Positions 1-5,824 of a stretch of DNA of 8,596 nucleotides are shown here, one piece after another. The stretch comes from an uncultured Eubacteriales bacterium (GTDB lineage: Bacteria > Bacillota > Clostridia > Oscillospirales > Acutalibacteraceae), in the NCBI GenBank assembly GCA_934444695.1, contig CAKSDF010000082.1:1-8596 (forward strand), read 5' to 3'. Both the position numbers and the translations under genes were made by a program. The notes below the pieces were generated by a model. It ran no database searches and was not told where the DNA came from. It worked only from the letters and a program-made list of their open reading frames with translations. The stretch's first letter is position 1, and each line of letters opens with the position of its first letter.

Positions 1-255
1 GTACAGGCTTATGCCAGGGTGGAGTTTGTGAAGCAGGCGCAGGACAATGTGCGGCGTATCTTCAAGCTGATGTGCCTTTCGCTGCATGAGGAATTCGGCT
101 TCGGCAAAGACCGCTGCACACGGCTGATCGGCAGGATCAACGCACTTGCCGCCGAGCATGAGCGCGACGAGGTCTACTGGCAGCACGTCGACAGCGTCAT
201 GCAGGAGCTGGGTGTGGACTTCATCGCCGAAAACTATGAGGAGGTAGACCGATGA
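1..255 (+). CDS. Conserved hypothetical phage protein, 5' end outside window
   Basis: The reading frame is open from base 1 to the TGA at 253-255, giving 84 visible codons. A GTG at 19 is the first in-window start-like codon, but it has no convincing Shine-Dalgarno site and the frame continues upstream, so I treat the gene as cut by the window edge. The visible part is hydrophilic and probably all-helical, with a FGFGKDR segment (about residues 33-39 of the visible part) and an acidic ENYEEVDR end. It resembles small uncharacterised proteins found before the packaging genes of Firmicutes phages; that is a family impression, not a search result. No catalytic motif is evident. Its stop overlaps the next start by 4 nt (ATGA at 252-255), which indicates translational coupling. 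No function is assigned. Confidence 0.7.
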   Translation, partial: VQAYARVEFVKQAQDNVRRIFKLMCLSLHEEFGFGKDRCTRLIGRINALAAEHERDEVYWQHVDSVMQELGVDFIAENYEEVDR

Positions 256-521
256 GAAAGGCACGGGCATACCCGCCGAAGCTGTGCGCCATCTGCGGGG
301 AGCTGTATCACCCTTTGGGCGGCAATACGCGGTATTGCGTGAATTGCCGTTCTATTGCCGAAAAAAGGCGCAAAGAGGAAAACGGGGATCGCAATATGGT
401 CAGAGCGAAAAAACGGCAAAAAGAGGGTAAGGAAGCGCAAAGAACGTGGTCGGAGGTGATCCGCGTGTGTGAACAGCACCACTGCACATACGGACAAGCC
501 GTTGCAAGAGGGCTGATCTGA
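252..521 (+). CDS. Small zinc-ribbon phage protein
   Basis: An 89-residue basic protein. Residues 12-32 contain two Cys-x2-Cys pairs (C12/C15 and C29/C32) separated by 13 residues, the layout of a zinc ribbon that binds one metal ion. A strongly basic stretch (about residues 38-62, rich in K and R) follows, which would suit nucleic-acid binding. The C-terminal 25 residues (WSEVIRVCEQ...TYGQAVARG) resemble the short helical tail, roughly 'SYGKYVA', seen in many small phage zinc-finger proteins. It starts inside the stop of the preceding gene and ends 12 nt before the next start, so it is part of the same transcript. Role is unknown; a DNA- or RNA-binding accessory factor is an inference from charge and zinc motif only. 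Confidence 0.75.
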   Translation: MRKARAYPPKLCAICGELYHPLGGNTRYCVNCRSIAEKRRKEENGDRNMVRAKKRQKEGKEAQRTWSEVIRVCEQHHCTYGQAVARGLI

Positions 522-533
522 AGGAGGGAGCCT

Positions 534-803
534 ATGTCCAAACGCTATGTATCCGGCGAAGTCGACTGCCCGTTTTACCGCTCGGAGGACGCACAGAAGC
601 TCTATTGCGAGGGCATCGGCGACGGCACCGCCCTCCATCTGGCGTTTGCCTCTCAAACGGAGAAGCGGGCATACAAGGACAGCTATTGCTGCCGCGAATT
701 CGGGGACTGCCGGATTGCGGACATGCTATACAGCAAATACGAGGAGGAAGCGGATGCCAAAATACGGGAACCGGAAAACGACTGCAGGCGGGCGGACATT
801 TGA
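534..803 (+). CDS. Small cysteine-containing conserved phage protein
   Basis: An 89-residue protein preceded by an excellent Shine-Dalgarno site (AAGGAGGG at 521-528). The core runs from a VDCPFY motif (C12) through LYCEGIGDGT (C25) to a YCCREFGDCRIADML segment (C52, C53, C59) and a KYEEE helix end. This spacing is typical of a family of short uncharacterised phage proteins with 'CPFY...CEG...YC...C.IA.ML..KYE'. The cysteines could bind a metal ion, but this is not proven. The last 16 codons overlap the next gene in another frame (754-803), and this tail looks non-conserved in character. It sits directly before the DUF1064 gene, so it may belong to the same functional group. No function is claimed. 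Confidence 0.75.
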   Translation: MSKRYVSGEVDCPFYRSEDAQKLYCEGIGDGTALHLAFASQTEKRAYKDSYCCREFGDCRIADMLYSKYEEEADAKIREPENDCRRADI

Positions 804-1080
804 TTCCGCCAAAGAGGCGCGGCGGTATCAGCAGCTCCGCCTTGCGGAAAAGGCGGGCGCAATCCGCAATCTGCAGATGCAGGTCAGACGGGAGCTGATC
901 CCGGCACAGTACATAAACGGCAGATGCGCCGAGCGGGCAGTCACCTACACGTCGGATTTTGAATACGACACCGACAGCGGGCATACGGTCGAGGATGTCA
1001 AGGGAATGCGGACAAAGGAATATGTGATCAAGCGCAAGCTGATGCTGTATATCCACGGCATCCGGATCACGGAGATATGA
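754..1080 (+). CDS. DUF1064 family PD-(D/E)XK nuclease-like protein
   Basis: A 108-residue protein matching the DUF1064 family that is common in phages of Gram-positive bacteria. An N-terminal KYGNRKTT segment leads into FDSAKEARRY (residues 16-25, Glu21), then a Q-rich strand (LQMQV, 40-44) and RELIPAQ. Asp68 in TSDFEY and the VEDVKG motif (residues 79-84: Glu80, Asp81, Lys83) form a PD-(D/E)XK-like active site. The end, KEYVIKRKLMLYIHGIRITEI, is very characteristic. The ATG at 754 is chosen because GAGGAGG (741-747) lies at correct spacing and the family N-terminus begins here; the frame itself is open much further upstream. It overlaps the previous gene by 50 nt. The likely role is cutting or resolving branched phage DNA before packaging; this is inferred from fold and position, not shown. 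Confidence 0.88.
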   Translation: MPKYGNRKTTAGGRTFDSAKEARRYQQLRLAEKAGAIRNLQMQVRRELIPAQYINGRCAERAVTYTSDFEYDTDSGHTVEDVKGMRTKEYVIKRKLMLYIHGIRITEI

Positions 1081-1099
1081 GGCGGGAAACCGTCTCATA

Positions 1100-1130
1100 T
1101 TTTTTTGCAAAAAAGTGCAGGGGGGGTGGA
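1100..1130. other. Palindrome plus G7 tract before terS; candidate packaging site
   Basis: In the 110-nt gap 1081-1190 there is a perfect 14-nt palindrome, TTTTTTGCAAAAAA (1101-1114), followed after GTGCA by seven consecutive Gs (1120-1126). The rest of the gap holds a weak promoter-like sequence and the terS ribosome-binding site. Packaging sites (cos or pac) often lie just upstream of or inside the small terminase gene, and G-rich tracts occur at some cos sites. The assignment rests on position and unusual composition only. As RNA the T/A arms could also form a hairpin, but one without the trailing U-run needed for a good terminator. Confidence 0.3.
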
Positions 1131-1159
1131 TTCGCTTTTTCCGACGTTTTAAGTATACT
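1131..1159 (+). promoter_or_regulatory. Weak promoter-like sequence before terS
   Basis: TATACT at 1154-1159 matches 5 of 6 positions of the sigma-A -10 box. A hexamer 17 nt upstream (TTCGCT, 1131-1136) matches the -35 box only in its first two bases. The location before the packaging genes suits a late promoter, possibly helped by a phage activator. The weak -35 makes this a tentative call. Confidence 0.2.
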
Positions 1160-1174
1160 CGTATCAGGACGGGA

Positions 1175-1184
1175 AAGGAAGGAG
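1175..1184 (+). promoter_or_regulatory. Ribosome-binding site deciding the terS start
   Basis: AAGGAAGGAG ends 6 nt before the GTG at 1191. The same frame is open back to an ATG at 1077, but that start would add 38 residues unlike the family across the G-rich gap. This site therefore supports GTG 1191 as the true start. Confidence 0.8.
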
Positions 1185-1190
1185 TTTCTT

Positions 1191-1667
1191 GTGGAGTGGA
1201 ACGACATCAAGACCGAGTATATCACCACGGGCATATCATACAAGAAGCTCGCGGAAAAGCACGGCATACCGTTTACCACCCTGTCGCAGAGGGGCACAAA
1301 AGAGCACTGGAAGGAGCTGCGGAGAAAACATCGCGAAAACATTGTGATGAAATCCGTGAAAAAGGCAGAGGACAGGGCGGTTGATTACAAATCCGTGCTG
1401 TATGAGCTTGCCTATAAGGTCGCACGGCAGCTCGCCGAGCTTACGGACGACAAGTCCGTTGAACAGCTTGCCAGAGCCGGCATCAAACCGAGGGACATCA
1501 CCGGCGCGATCAAAGACCTTGAGGATGCGCTGCATGTCAAAAGCGATGCCGACCTGCGGGAACAGGAGGCGCGCATTGCCAAGCTGAAACGGGATGCAGA
1601 GGAGAACGGGACAGACCGGACGGTTCAGGTGATCATCGCGGGGGACGCGGAAAAATACAGCAGATAA
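1191..1667 (+). CDS. terS: Terminase small subunit
   Basis: A 158-residue protein (GTG start) recognised as a Firmicutes-type small terminase. It opens with VEWNDIKTEYITTGISYKKL and has a helix-turn-helix at about residues 15-39 (ISYKKLAEKHGIPFTTLSQR), the DNA-recognition element that binds the packaging site. WKELRRKHRENI follows, then a long helical, charged middle and a C-terminal region (DLEDALHVKSDADL ... VQVIIAGDAEKYSR) expected for oligomerisation and contact with the large subunit. Length is within the usual 140-200 residues. It lies directly before the large subunit, separated by about 90 nt. It would form a ring that selects concatemeric phage DNA and regulates TerL. Start is decided by AAGGAAGGAG at 1175-1184. 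Confidence 0.9.
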   Translation: MEWNDIKTEYITTGISYKKLAEKHGIPFTTLSQRGTKEHWKELRRKHRENIVMKSVKKAEDRAVDYKSVLYELAYKVARQLAELTDDKSVEQLARAGIKPRDITGAIKDLEDALHVKSDADLREQEARIAKLKRDAEENGTDRTVQVIIAGDAEKYSR

Positions 1668-1746
1668 GGCATCATTTGTGGGAATGTACAGCCGCAGAAA
1701 GGACATGCGCGGTGGGGGTCAACGGTGCGGATGCCTTAACGTTAAC

Positions 1747-1752
1747 GGAGGG
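1747..1752 (+). promoter_or_regulatory. Ribosome-binding site deciding the terL start
   Basis: GGAGGG lies 6 nt before the GTG at 1759. Earlier in-frame starts (GTG 1678, ATG 1684, ATG 1705) have weaker sites and would add 18-27 residues rich in Cys, Gly and Arg that do not look like a terminase N-terminus. The 91-nt gap 1668-1758 also holds a 10-nt palindrome, TTAACGTTAA, at 1736-1745. Confidence 0.75.
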
Positions 1753-1758
1753 ACAGCG

Positions 1759-3171
1759 GTGGCGGTACTGACAATTGATCCGCCGAGCAAAAAGCAGGAG
1801 CTTTTCCTGTGCGCCGACACAAAGCATATTGCTTTCGGCGGGGCGCGGGGCGGCGGCAAGAGCTGGGCGGTGCGGACAAAGGCAAAGCTGCTCGCGCTTA
1901 ACTATGCGGGCATCAAGATTCTGATCGTCCGCAGAACCTATCCCGAGCTTCTGAACAACCACATCAACATTCTGATCCCCGAGCTGAACGGCATCGCCGG
2001 GTACAACAAGTCGGAAAAGGTGTTCACCTTTCCAAACGGCAGCATCATCAAATTCGGCTATTGCGGCGGGGATCAGGATCTGCTCCAGTATCAGGGATCG
2101 GAATGGGACGTTATCTTTTTAGACGAGGCAACGCAGCTGTCGGAATACCAGATGAAAACCATTACCGCCTGTCTGCGCGGTGTCAACCGTTTTCCGAAGC
2201 GGGTGTATTACACCTGCAACCCCGGCGGACAGGGACATCAGTACATCAAGCGCATTTTCATCGACAGGGCATATGAGGACGGCGAACAGGCGGAGGATTA
2301 CACCTTTATCCAGTCTCTCGTCACCGACAACAAGGTGCTGATGGCATCGCAGCCCGACTATATCCGGCAGCTTGAGGCACTGCCGCCGAAGCTGCGCGAG
2401 GCATGGCTGTACGGCTCATGGGATGTCTATGAGGGGCAGTTCTTTGAGGAATTTGCCGACCGCCCGGAGCATTACGCGGACAGGCAGTGGACGCATGTGA
2501 TCGAGCCGTTTGAGATCCCCGACGGTTGGCAGATCTTCCGCTCGTTTGACTGGGGCTATCATCACCCATTTTCCTGCGGCTGGTATGCCATGGACTATGA
2601 CGGCGTGATATATCGCATTTTAGAGCTGTACGGCTGCACGAAAACGCCGAATGAGGGGGTCAAATGGATCCCCGAAAAGGTGTTTGACGAGATCCACCGC
2701 ATCGAATCCGAGCACCGGTGGCTCCGGGGGAAAAAGATCACCGGTGTTGCCGACCCCGCCATATGGAACGGTGAAACGGGCGAGAGCATCGCCGAAAAAG
2801 CCGCCAAGCGGCAGGTCTATTTTCAAAAGGGCGACCACGAACGGCTGACGGGATGGATGCAGTGCCATTACCGGCTGGCGTTCGATGAAAACGGCTATCC
2901 GATGTTCTATGTATTCCGGAATTGCCGGGGCTTTGTGCGGACGATCCCGCTCCTCATGTATGACGGGCACAAGCCGGAGGACATCGACACGGACGGCGAG
3001 GATCATATTGCCGACGAGTGGCGGTATCTGCTGATGAGCCGCCCGATCAAGCCGAGGACGGCAAAGGCTCCCGACAGGTACGGCGAAACGCCGCAGAGCC
3101 TTTTCCTCGACATTCCGAAAGAGGACATTATCGCCAAACCGGGCAGACAGCGAATGGAGGTTATCGAATAG
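1759..3171 (+). CDS. terL: Terminase large subunit (ATPase-nuclease packaging motor)
   Basis: A 470-residue protein (GTG start) with all expected TerL elements. N-terminal ATPase: Walker A GGARGGGKS (residues 27-35), RRTYPELL just after it, Walker B VIFLDEAT with Asp122 and catalytic Glu123, and a coupling motif TCNPGG near residues 152-157. C-terminal RNase H-like nuclease: FDWGYHHPF with Asp264, VADPAIW with Asp332, and HIADEWRYLL with Asp419, the three metal-binding acidic positions. It docks on the portal, hydrolyses ATP to pump DNA into the procapsid and cuts the concatemer. The portal gene begins on the last base of its stop codon (TAG at 3169-3171, GTG at 3171), implying coupled translation. 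An alternative longer start at 1678 would give 497 residues but is less likely. Confidence 0.96.
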   Translation: MAVLTIDPPSKKQELFLCADTKHIAFGGARGGGKSWAVRTKAKLLALNYAGIKILIVRRTYPELLNNHINILIPELNGIAGYNKSEKVFTFPNGSIIKFGYCGGDQDLLQYQGSEWDVIFLDEATQLSEYQMKTITACLRGVNRFPKRVYYTCNPGGQGHQYIKRIFIDRAYEDGEQAEDYTFIQSLVTDNKVLMASQPDYIRQLEALPPKLREAWLYGSWDVYEGQFFEEFADRPEHYADRQWTHVIEPFEIPDGWQIFRSFDWGYHHPFSCGWYAMDYDGVIYRILELYGCTKTPNEGVKWIPEKVFDEIHRIESEHRWLRGKKITGVADPAIWNGETGESIAEKAAKRQVYFQKGDHERLTGWMQCHYRLAFDENGYPMFYVFRNCRGFVRTIPLLMYDGHKPEDIDTDGEDHIADEWRYLLMSRPIKPRTAKAPDRYGETPQSLFLDIPKEDIIAKPGRQRMEVIE

Positions 3172-5084
3172 TGGGTCTGTTTGATCGTTTCAAGCCAAAC
3201 GGCGAAGAGCAAAGCGAAGCCGCGGACGGGTTTGCGGTGCTTAGCGCACCGATCGGCAGGGAGGCCGTGCGGAAAGCGGCGCTGACCCTGCAGAAATACA
3301 AGGAGGGCAAAGCCAACCTTGAGCGCCGGATCGTGGACAATGAGCAGTGGTACAAGCTGCGGCATTGGGAATGCATGCGGGACAAGCAAAGCGACGTGCA
3401 GCCCGTGTCGGCGTGGCTGTTCAACTGCATTGCCAACAAGCATGCCGACGCCATGGATAACTTCCCCTCCCCTAACATCCTGCCGCGCGAAGAGGGCGAC
3501 AAAGCCGAGGCGGAAATGCTGTCCTCCATCCTCCCCGTGATACTGGATCAGAATGAGTTTGAGCAGACGTATTCGGAGGTGTGGGACTATAAGCTCAAGG
3601 CGGGCACCGGCGTATACGGCGTATTCTGGGACAAGTCCAAGCTGAACGGACTCGGCGACATTGCCATCCGCAAGATCGACCTGATCAATCTGTTCTGGGA
3701 GCCGGGCATCACCGACATCCAGCGCTCGCGCCACCTGTTCCACGTCGAGCTGACGGACAACGATGTTTTGCTCTCCGCCTATCCGCAGCTTCGGGGCAAG
3801 CTCGGGACATCGACGATGGACATTGCCAGGTACAGCTATGACGACACGGTGGACACGAGCGAAAAATCCGTTGTTGTCGACTGGTACTACAAGAAGCAGC
3901 AGGGCGGGCGTACGGTGCTGCATTACTGCAAATACGTCAACGACACCGTGCTGTTTGCAACGGAAAACGAGCCGGAATTTGCCGATGCCGGATGGTATGC
4001 CCACGGGCTGTATCCGTTCATCTTCGATCCGCTGTTCGCCGTGGAGGGTACGCCGTGCGGCTTCGGTTATATCGATGTCGGCAAGGATGCACAGGGCTAC
4101 ATAGACCGCGGCAACCAAGCCATCATGCGCAATATGCTTGCCAACGCCAAGCCGCGCCACTTCATCCGCAATGACGGCTCGGTCAACGAGGCGGAATATG
4201 CGGACACTGCAAAGGACTTTATCCATGTGGACGGCAATCTCGGGCAGGACAGCATCCTCCCCGTGCAGGGCAAGCCGCTCAATGACATTTATGTGCAGGT
4301 CATCAACAACAAGATCGACGAGCTGAAGGAGACGACCGGCAACCGCGACATCTCCACCGGCGGCACCACGTCGGGCGTGACGGCGGCATCCGCCATTGCC
4401 GCCATGCAGGAGGCGGGCAGCAAGCTGTCGCGGGACAACAACAAGGCGTCCTATCGGGCATTCCGCCGGATGTGTCTGATGGTGATCGAGCTGATCCGCC
4501 AGTTTTACGACATGCCGCGCTGCTTCCGTATCCTCGGCGAAAACGGGACGGAGCGCTTTGTGCAGTACAGCAATGCGGGCATACAGCCTCAGTCACAGGG
4601 CGTGGACATGGGGGTGGATATGGGCTACCGTCTGCCGCTGTTTGATATTGAGATCACAGCACAGAAGCGAAGCCCGTACAGCAAGATGTCGCAGAATGAA
4701 TTGGCGCTGCAGTTCTTCTCCGCGGGCTTCTTCAATCCGCAGATCGCCGATCAGGCGCTCGCCTGTATCGACATGATGGATTTTGACCGCAAACAGTTCG
4801 TGATGCAGAAGATCGCCCAAAACGGCGGGATGTATCAGCAGATGCTCCGAATGCAGCAGCAGATGCTCCTGCTTGCGCAGATGGTCGACCGCGATCACGG
4901 CTCCAACCTTGCCGAACAGCTTGCGGCAGGCATGACAGGCGGCGCTCCCGTAGCACCGATTGACGGCGATCTTGCCGGAAACGTCGGACAGACCGGGGCG
5001 CTCGGCGGGAGCGGAAAAAGCGCGGAGGCAAGCAACACCAGACAGGCACGGCAGAGAGTGGCGGATGCCACTTCGCCGACATAA
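3171..5084 (+). CDS. Portal protein
   Basis: A 637-residue protein (GTG start; GGAGG at 3156-3160, 10 nt upstream) recognised as a portal of Clostridia-type phages, longer than the usual 400-500-residue HK97-type portals. The N-terminal part has WYKLRHWECM and WLFNCIANKHADAMDNFPSP (about residues 60-105); the middle has AVEGTPCGFGYIDVGKDAQGYID. A conserved block, GNRDISTGGTTSGVTAASAI, starts near residue 390 and is followed by long helices expected for the stem and crown. Near residue 477 there is a GVDMGVDMG repeat, and residues 550-575 are Gln/Met-rich. The last 60 residues are Gly/Ala-rich and probably flexible. A dodecamer at one capsid vertex, it nucleates assembly with scaffold and forms the DNA channel for TerL. 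The in-frame upstream ATG at 3018 would overlap terL by 150 nt and is rejected. Confidence 0.92.
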   Translation: MGLFDRFKPNGEEQSEAADGFAVLSAPIGREAVRKAALTLQKYKEGKANLERRIVDNEQWYKLRHWECMRDKQSDVQPVSAWLFNCIANKHADAMDNFPSPNILPREEGDKAEAEMLSSILPVILDQNEFEQTYSEVWDYKLKAGTGVYGVFWDKSKLNGLGDIAIRKIDLINLFWEPGITDIQRSRHLFHVELTDNDVLLSAYPQLRGKLGTSTMDIARYSYDDTVDTSEKSVVVDWYYKKQQGGRTVLHYCKYVNDTVLFATENEPEFADAGWYAHGLYPFIFDPLFAVEGTPCGFGYIDVGKDAQGYIDRGNQAIMRNMLANAKPRHFIRNDGSVNEAEYADTAKDFIHVDGNLGQDSILPVQGKPLNDIYVQVINNKIDELKETTGNRDISTGGTTSGVTAASAIAAMQEAGSKLSRDNNKASYRAFRRMCLMVIELIRQFYDMPRCFRILGENGTERFVQYSNAGIQPQSQGVDMGVDMGYRLPLFDIEITAQKRSPYSKMSQNELALQFFSAGFFNPQIADQALACIDMMDFDRKQFVMQKIAQNGGMYQQMLRMQQQMLLLAQMVDRDHGSNLAEQLAAGMTGGAPVAPIDGDLAGNVGQTGALGGSGKSAEASNTRQARQRVADATSPT

Positions 5085-5096
5085 GGAGGGCAAAAC

Positions 5097-5426
5097 ATGA
5101 GTAAATCCGTAAAGATTCCCACGACCACGGCGCCCGAATGGGCATGCGAGATCAACGGCAAGGTATACCGCTTTCCCTCCGGCACCACACAGACGGTACC
5201 GGATGAGGTCGCCGCCGTCATCGCCAACCTTGCGGCATCAGAGCCGAAGAAGGCGGGCAATCTCGGCTCCCCGGGTCAGGTGCTGACAAGGACGGAGACG
5301 GGAACATGCTGGACAAGCCTGCCCAAGGGAAAAGCCGTCGCCGACGCGGCGGGCGATGCACCTACGGCGGCAGAATTCAAGGCACTGCTTGACTCGTTGC
5401 GGGCGGCGGGACTGATCGCGGGCTGA
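5097..5426 (+). CDS. Putative head-fiber-like or capsid decoration protein
   Basis: A 109-residue protein with a strong Shine-Dalgarno site (AAGGAGGG, 5083-5090) that overlaps the portal stop codon. The N-terminal half contains a short beta-type unit (CEINGKVYRFPSGTTQTVPDEVAAVIANL), the middle has GSPGQVLTRTETGTCWTSLP, which resembles the joint found in fiber proteins, and the C-terminus is AAEFKALLDSLRAAGLIAG. That tail strongly resembles the end of the phage head-fiber family related to phi29 gp8.5, which usually ends in a '..FN.LL..LRAAGLM' helix. If correct, it would sit on the outside of the capsid. The family assignment comes from motif memory, so it is moderately sure. Its stop lies 2 nt before the start of the protease gene. 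Confidence 0.55.
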   Translation: MSKSVKIPTTTAPEWACEINGKVYRFPSGTTQTVPDEVAAVIANLAASEPKKAGNLGSPGQVLTRTETGTCWTSLPKGKAVADAAGDAPTAAEFKALLDSLRAAGLIAG

Positions 5427-5428
5427 CG

Positions 5429-5773
5429 ATGATCGACGTGCGATTTGAGATTGACGGGGACAGAAAGACGCTTTGCCTGACCGTAAACGGTCACGCAGGG
5501 CAGGCGGAGGCAGGGCATGACATTATCTGCGCCGCCGCTTCCATCCTCGCCTATACGACGGCACAGGCGGTCATAACAATGCACGGAGAGGACAAGCTCA
5601 TAAAGCGCCCGCGCATCCGGCTAAACAGCGGCAATGCCGTCATCACCTGCAAGCCGAAGGCAACCGGCTATGCGGAGGCGCTGCACACCTTTTCGATTGC
5701 GCAGGTCGGCTACCGTCTGCTTGCGCACAACTATCCGGACTATGTCCGGCTCACCGGGTTCGGCAGGGGCTAG
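5429..5773 (+). CDS. prp: Prp-type cysteine protease, phage-encoded
   Basis: A 114-residue protein of the Prp (YsxB) family, the cysteine protease that removes the N-terminal extension of ribosomal protein L27 in Firmicutes; staphylococcal Prp also trims phage capsid and scaffold proteins. The diagnostic block is NGHAGQAEAGHDIICAAAS (residues 20-38). It contains the presumed catalytic His22 and Cys34 with the same 12-residue spacing as the staphylococcal enzyme, so it looks active. The C-terminal helix (EALHTFSIAQVGYRLLAHNY) and final strand (DYVRLTG) also fit, as does the length (family about 105-115). It sits between portal and scaffold genes where phages often encode a prohead protease, and both downstream structural proteins bear LQLFA sites. 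The ATG follows the previous stop by 2 nt without a Shine-Dalgarno site, suggesting coupled, low-level translation. Confidence 0.93.
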   Translation: MIDVRFEIDGDRKTLCLTVNGHAGQAEAGHDIICAAASILAYTTAQAVITMHGEDKLIKRPRIRLNSGNAVITCKPKATGYAEALHTFSIAQVGYRLLAHNYPDYVRLTGFGRG

Positions 5774-5788
5774 ACCCCATCCGATAAT
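5760..5788 (+). promoter_or_regulatory. Possible internal promoter before scaffold and capsid genes
   Basis: GATAAT (5783-5788) matches 5 of 6 positions of the -10 consensus. TCGGCA (5760-5765) matches 4 of 6 positions of the -35 consensus, with a 17-nt spacer. It overlaps the end of the protease gene and would boost the two most abundant head proteins. A chance match is quite possible. Confidence 0.25.
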
Positions 5789-5824
5789 ACGAGTCGCCCA
5801 CGATACGGGCAGAAAGGATACCGC

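Noticed and set aside
322..338. GCAATAC-GCG-GTATTGC inverted repeat inside the zinc-ribbon gene
   Set aside because: A 7-bp inverted repeat lies wholly in conserved coding sequence (around residues 24-29) and could occur by chance; nothing else suggests an operator.
1077..1190. Upstream extension of terS from the ATG at 1077
   Set aside because: The extra 38 residues run through the palindrome and G-tract and do not look like a small terminase; a strong ribosome-binding site sits before GTG 1191.
3018..3170. Upstream extension of the portal gene from the ATG at 3018
   Set aside because: It would overlap the terL nuclease end by about 150 nt; the extension is low-complexity and GTG 3171 has a usable GGAGG site and gives the expected portal N-terminus.
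3003..4226. 407-codon open frame on the - strand across the end of terL and the portal gene
   Set aside because: It lies antisense to a convincing terL/portal pair, its protein resembles no family I know, and long antisense frames are expected opposite GC-rich coding sequence.
5796..5810. GCCC/GGGC hairpin between protease and scaffold genes as a terminator
   Set aside because: Only 4 bp with a 7-nt loop and no T-run follows.
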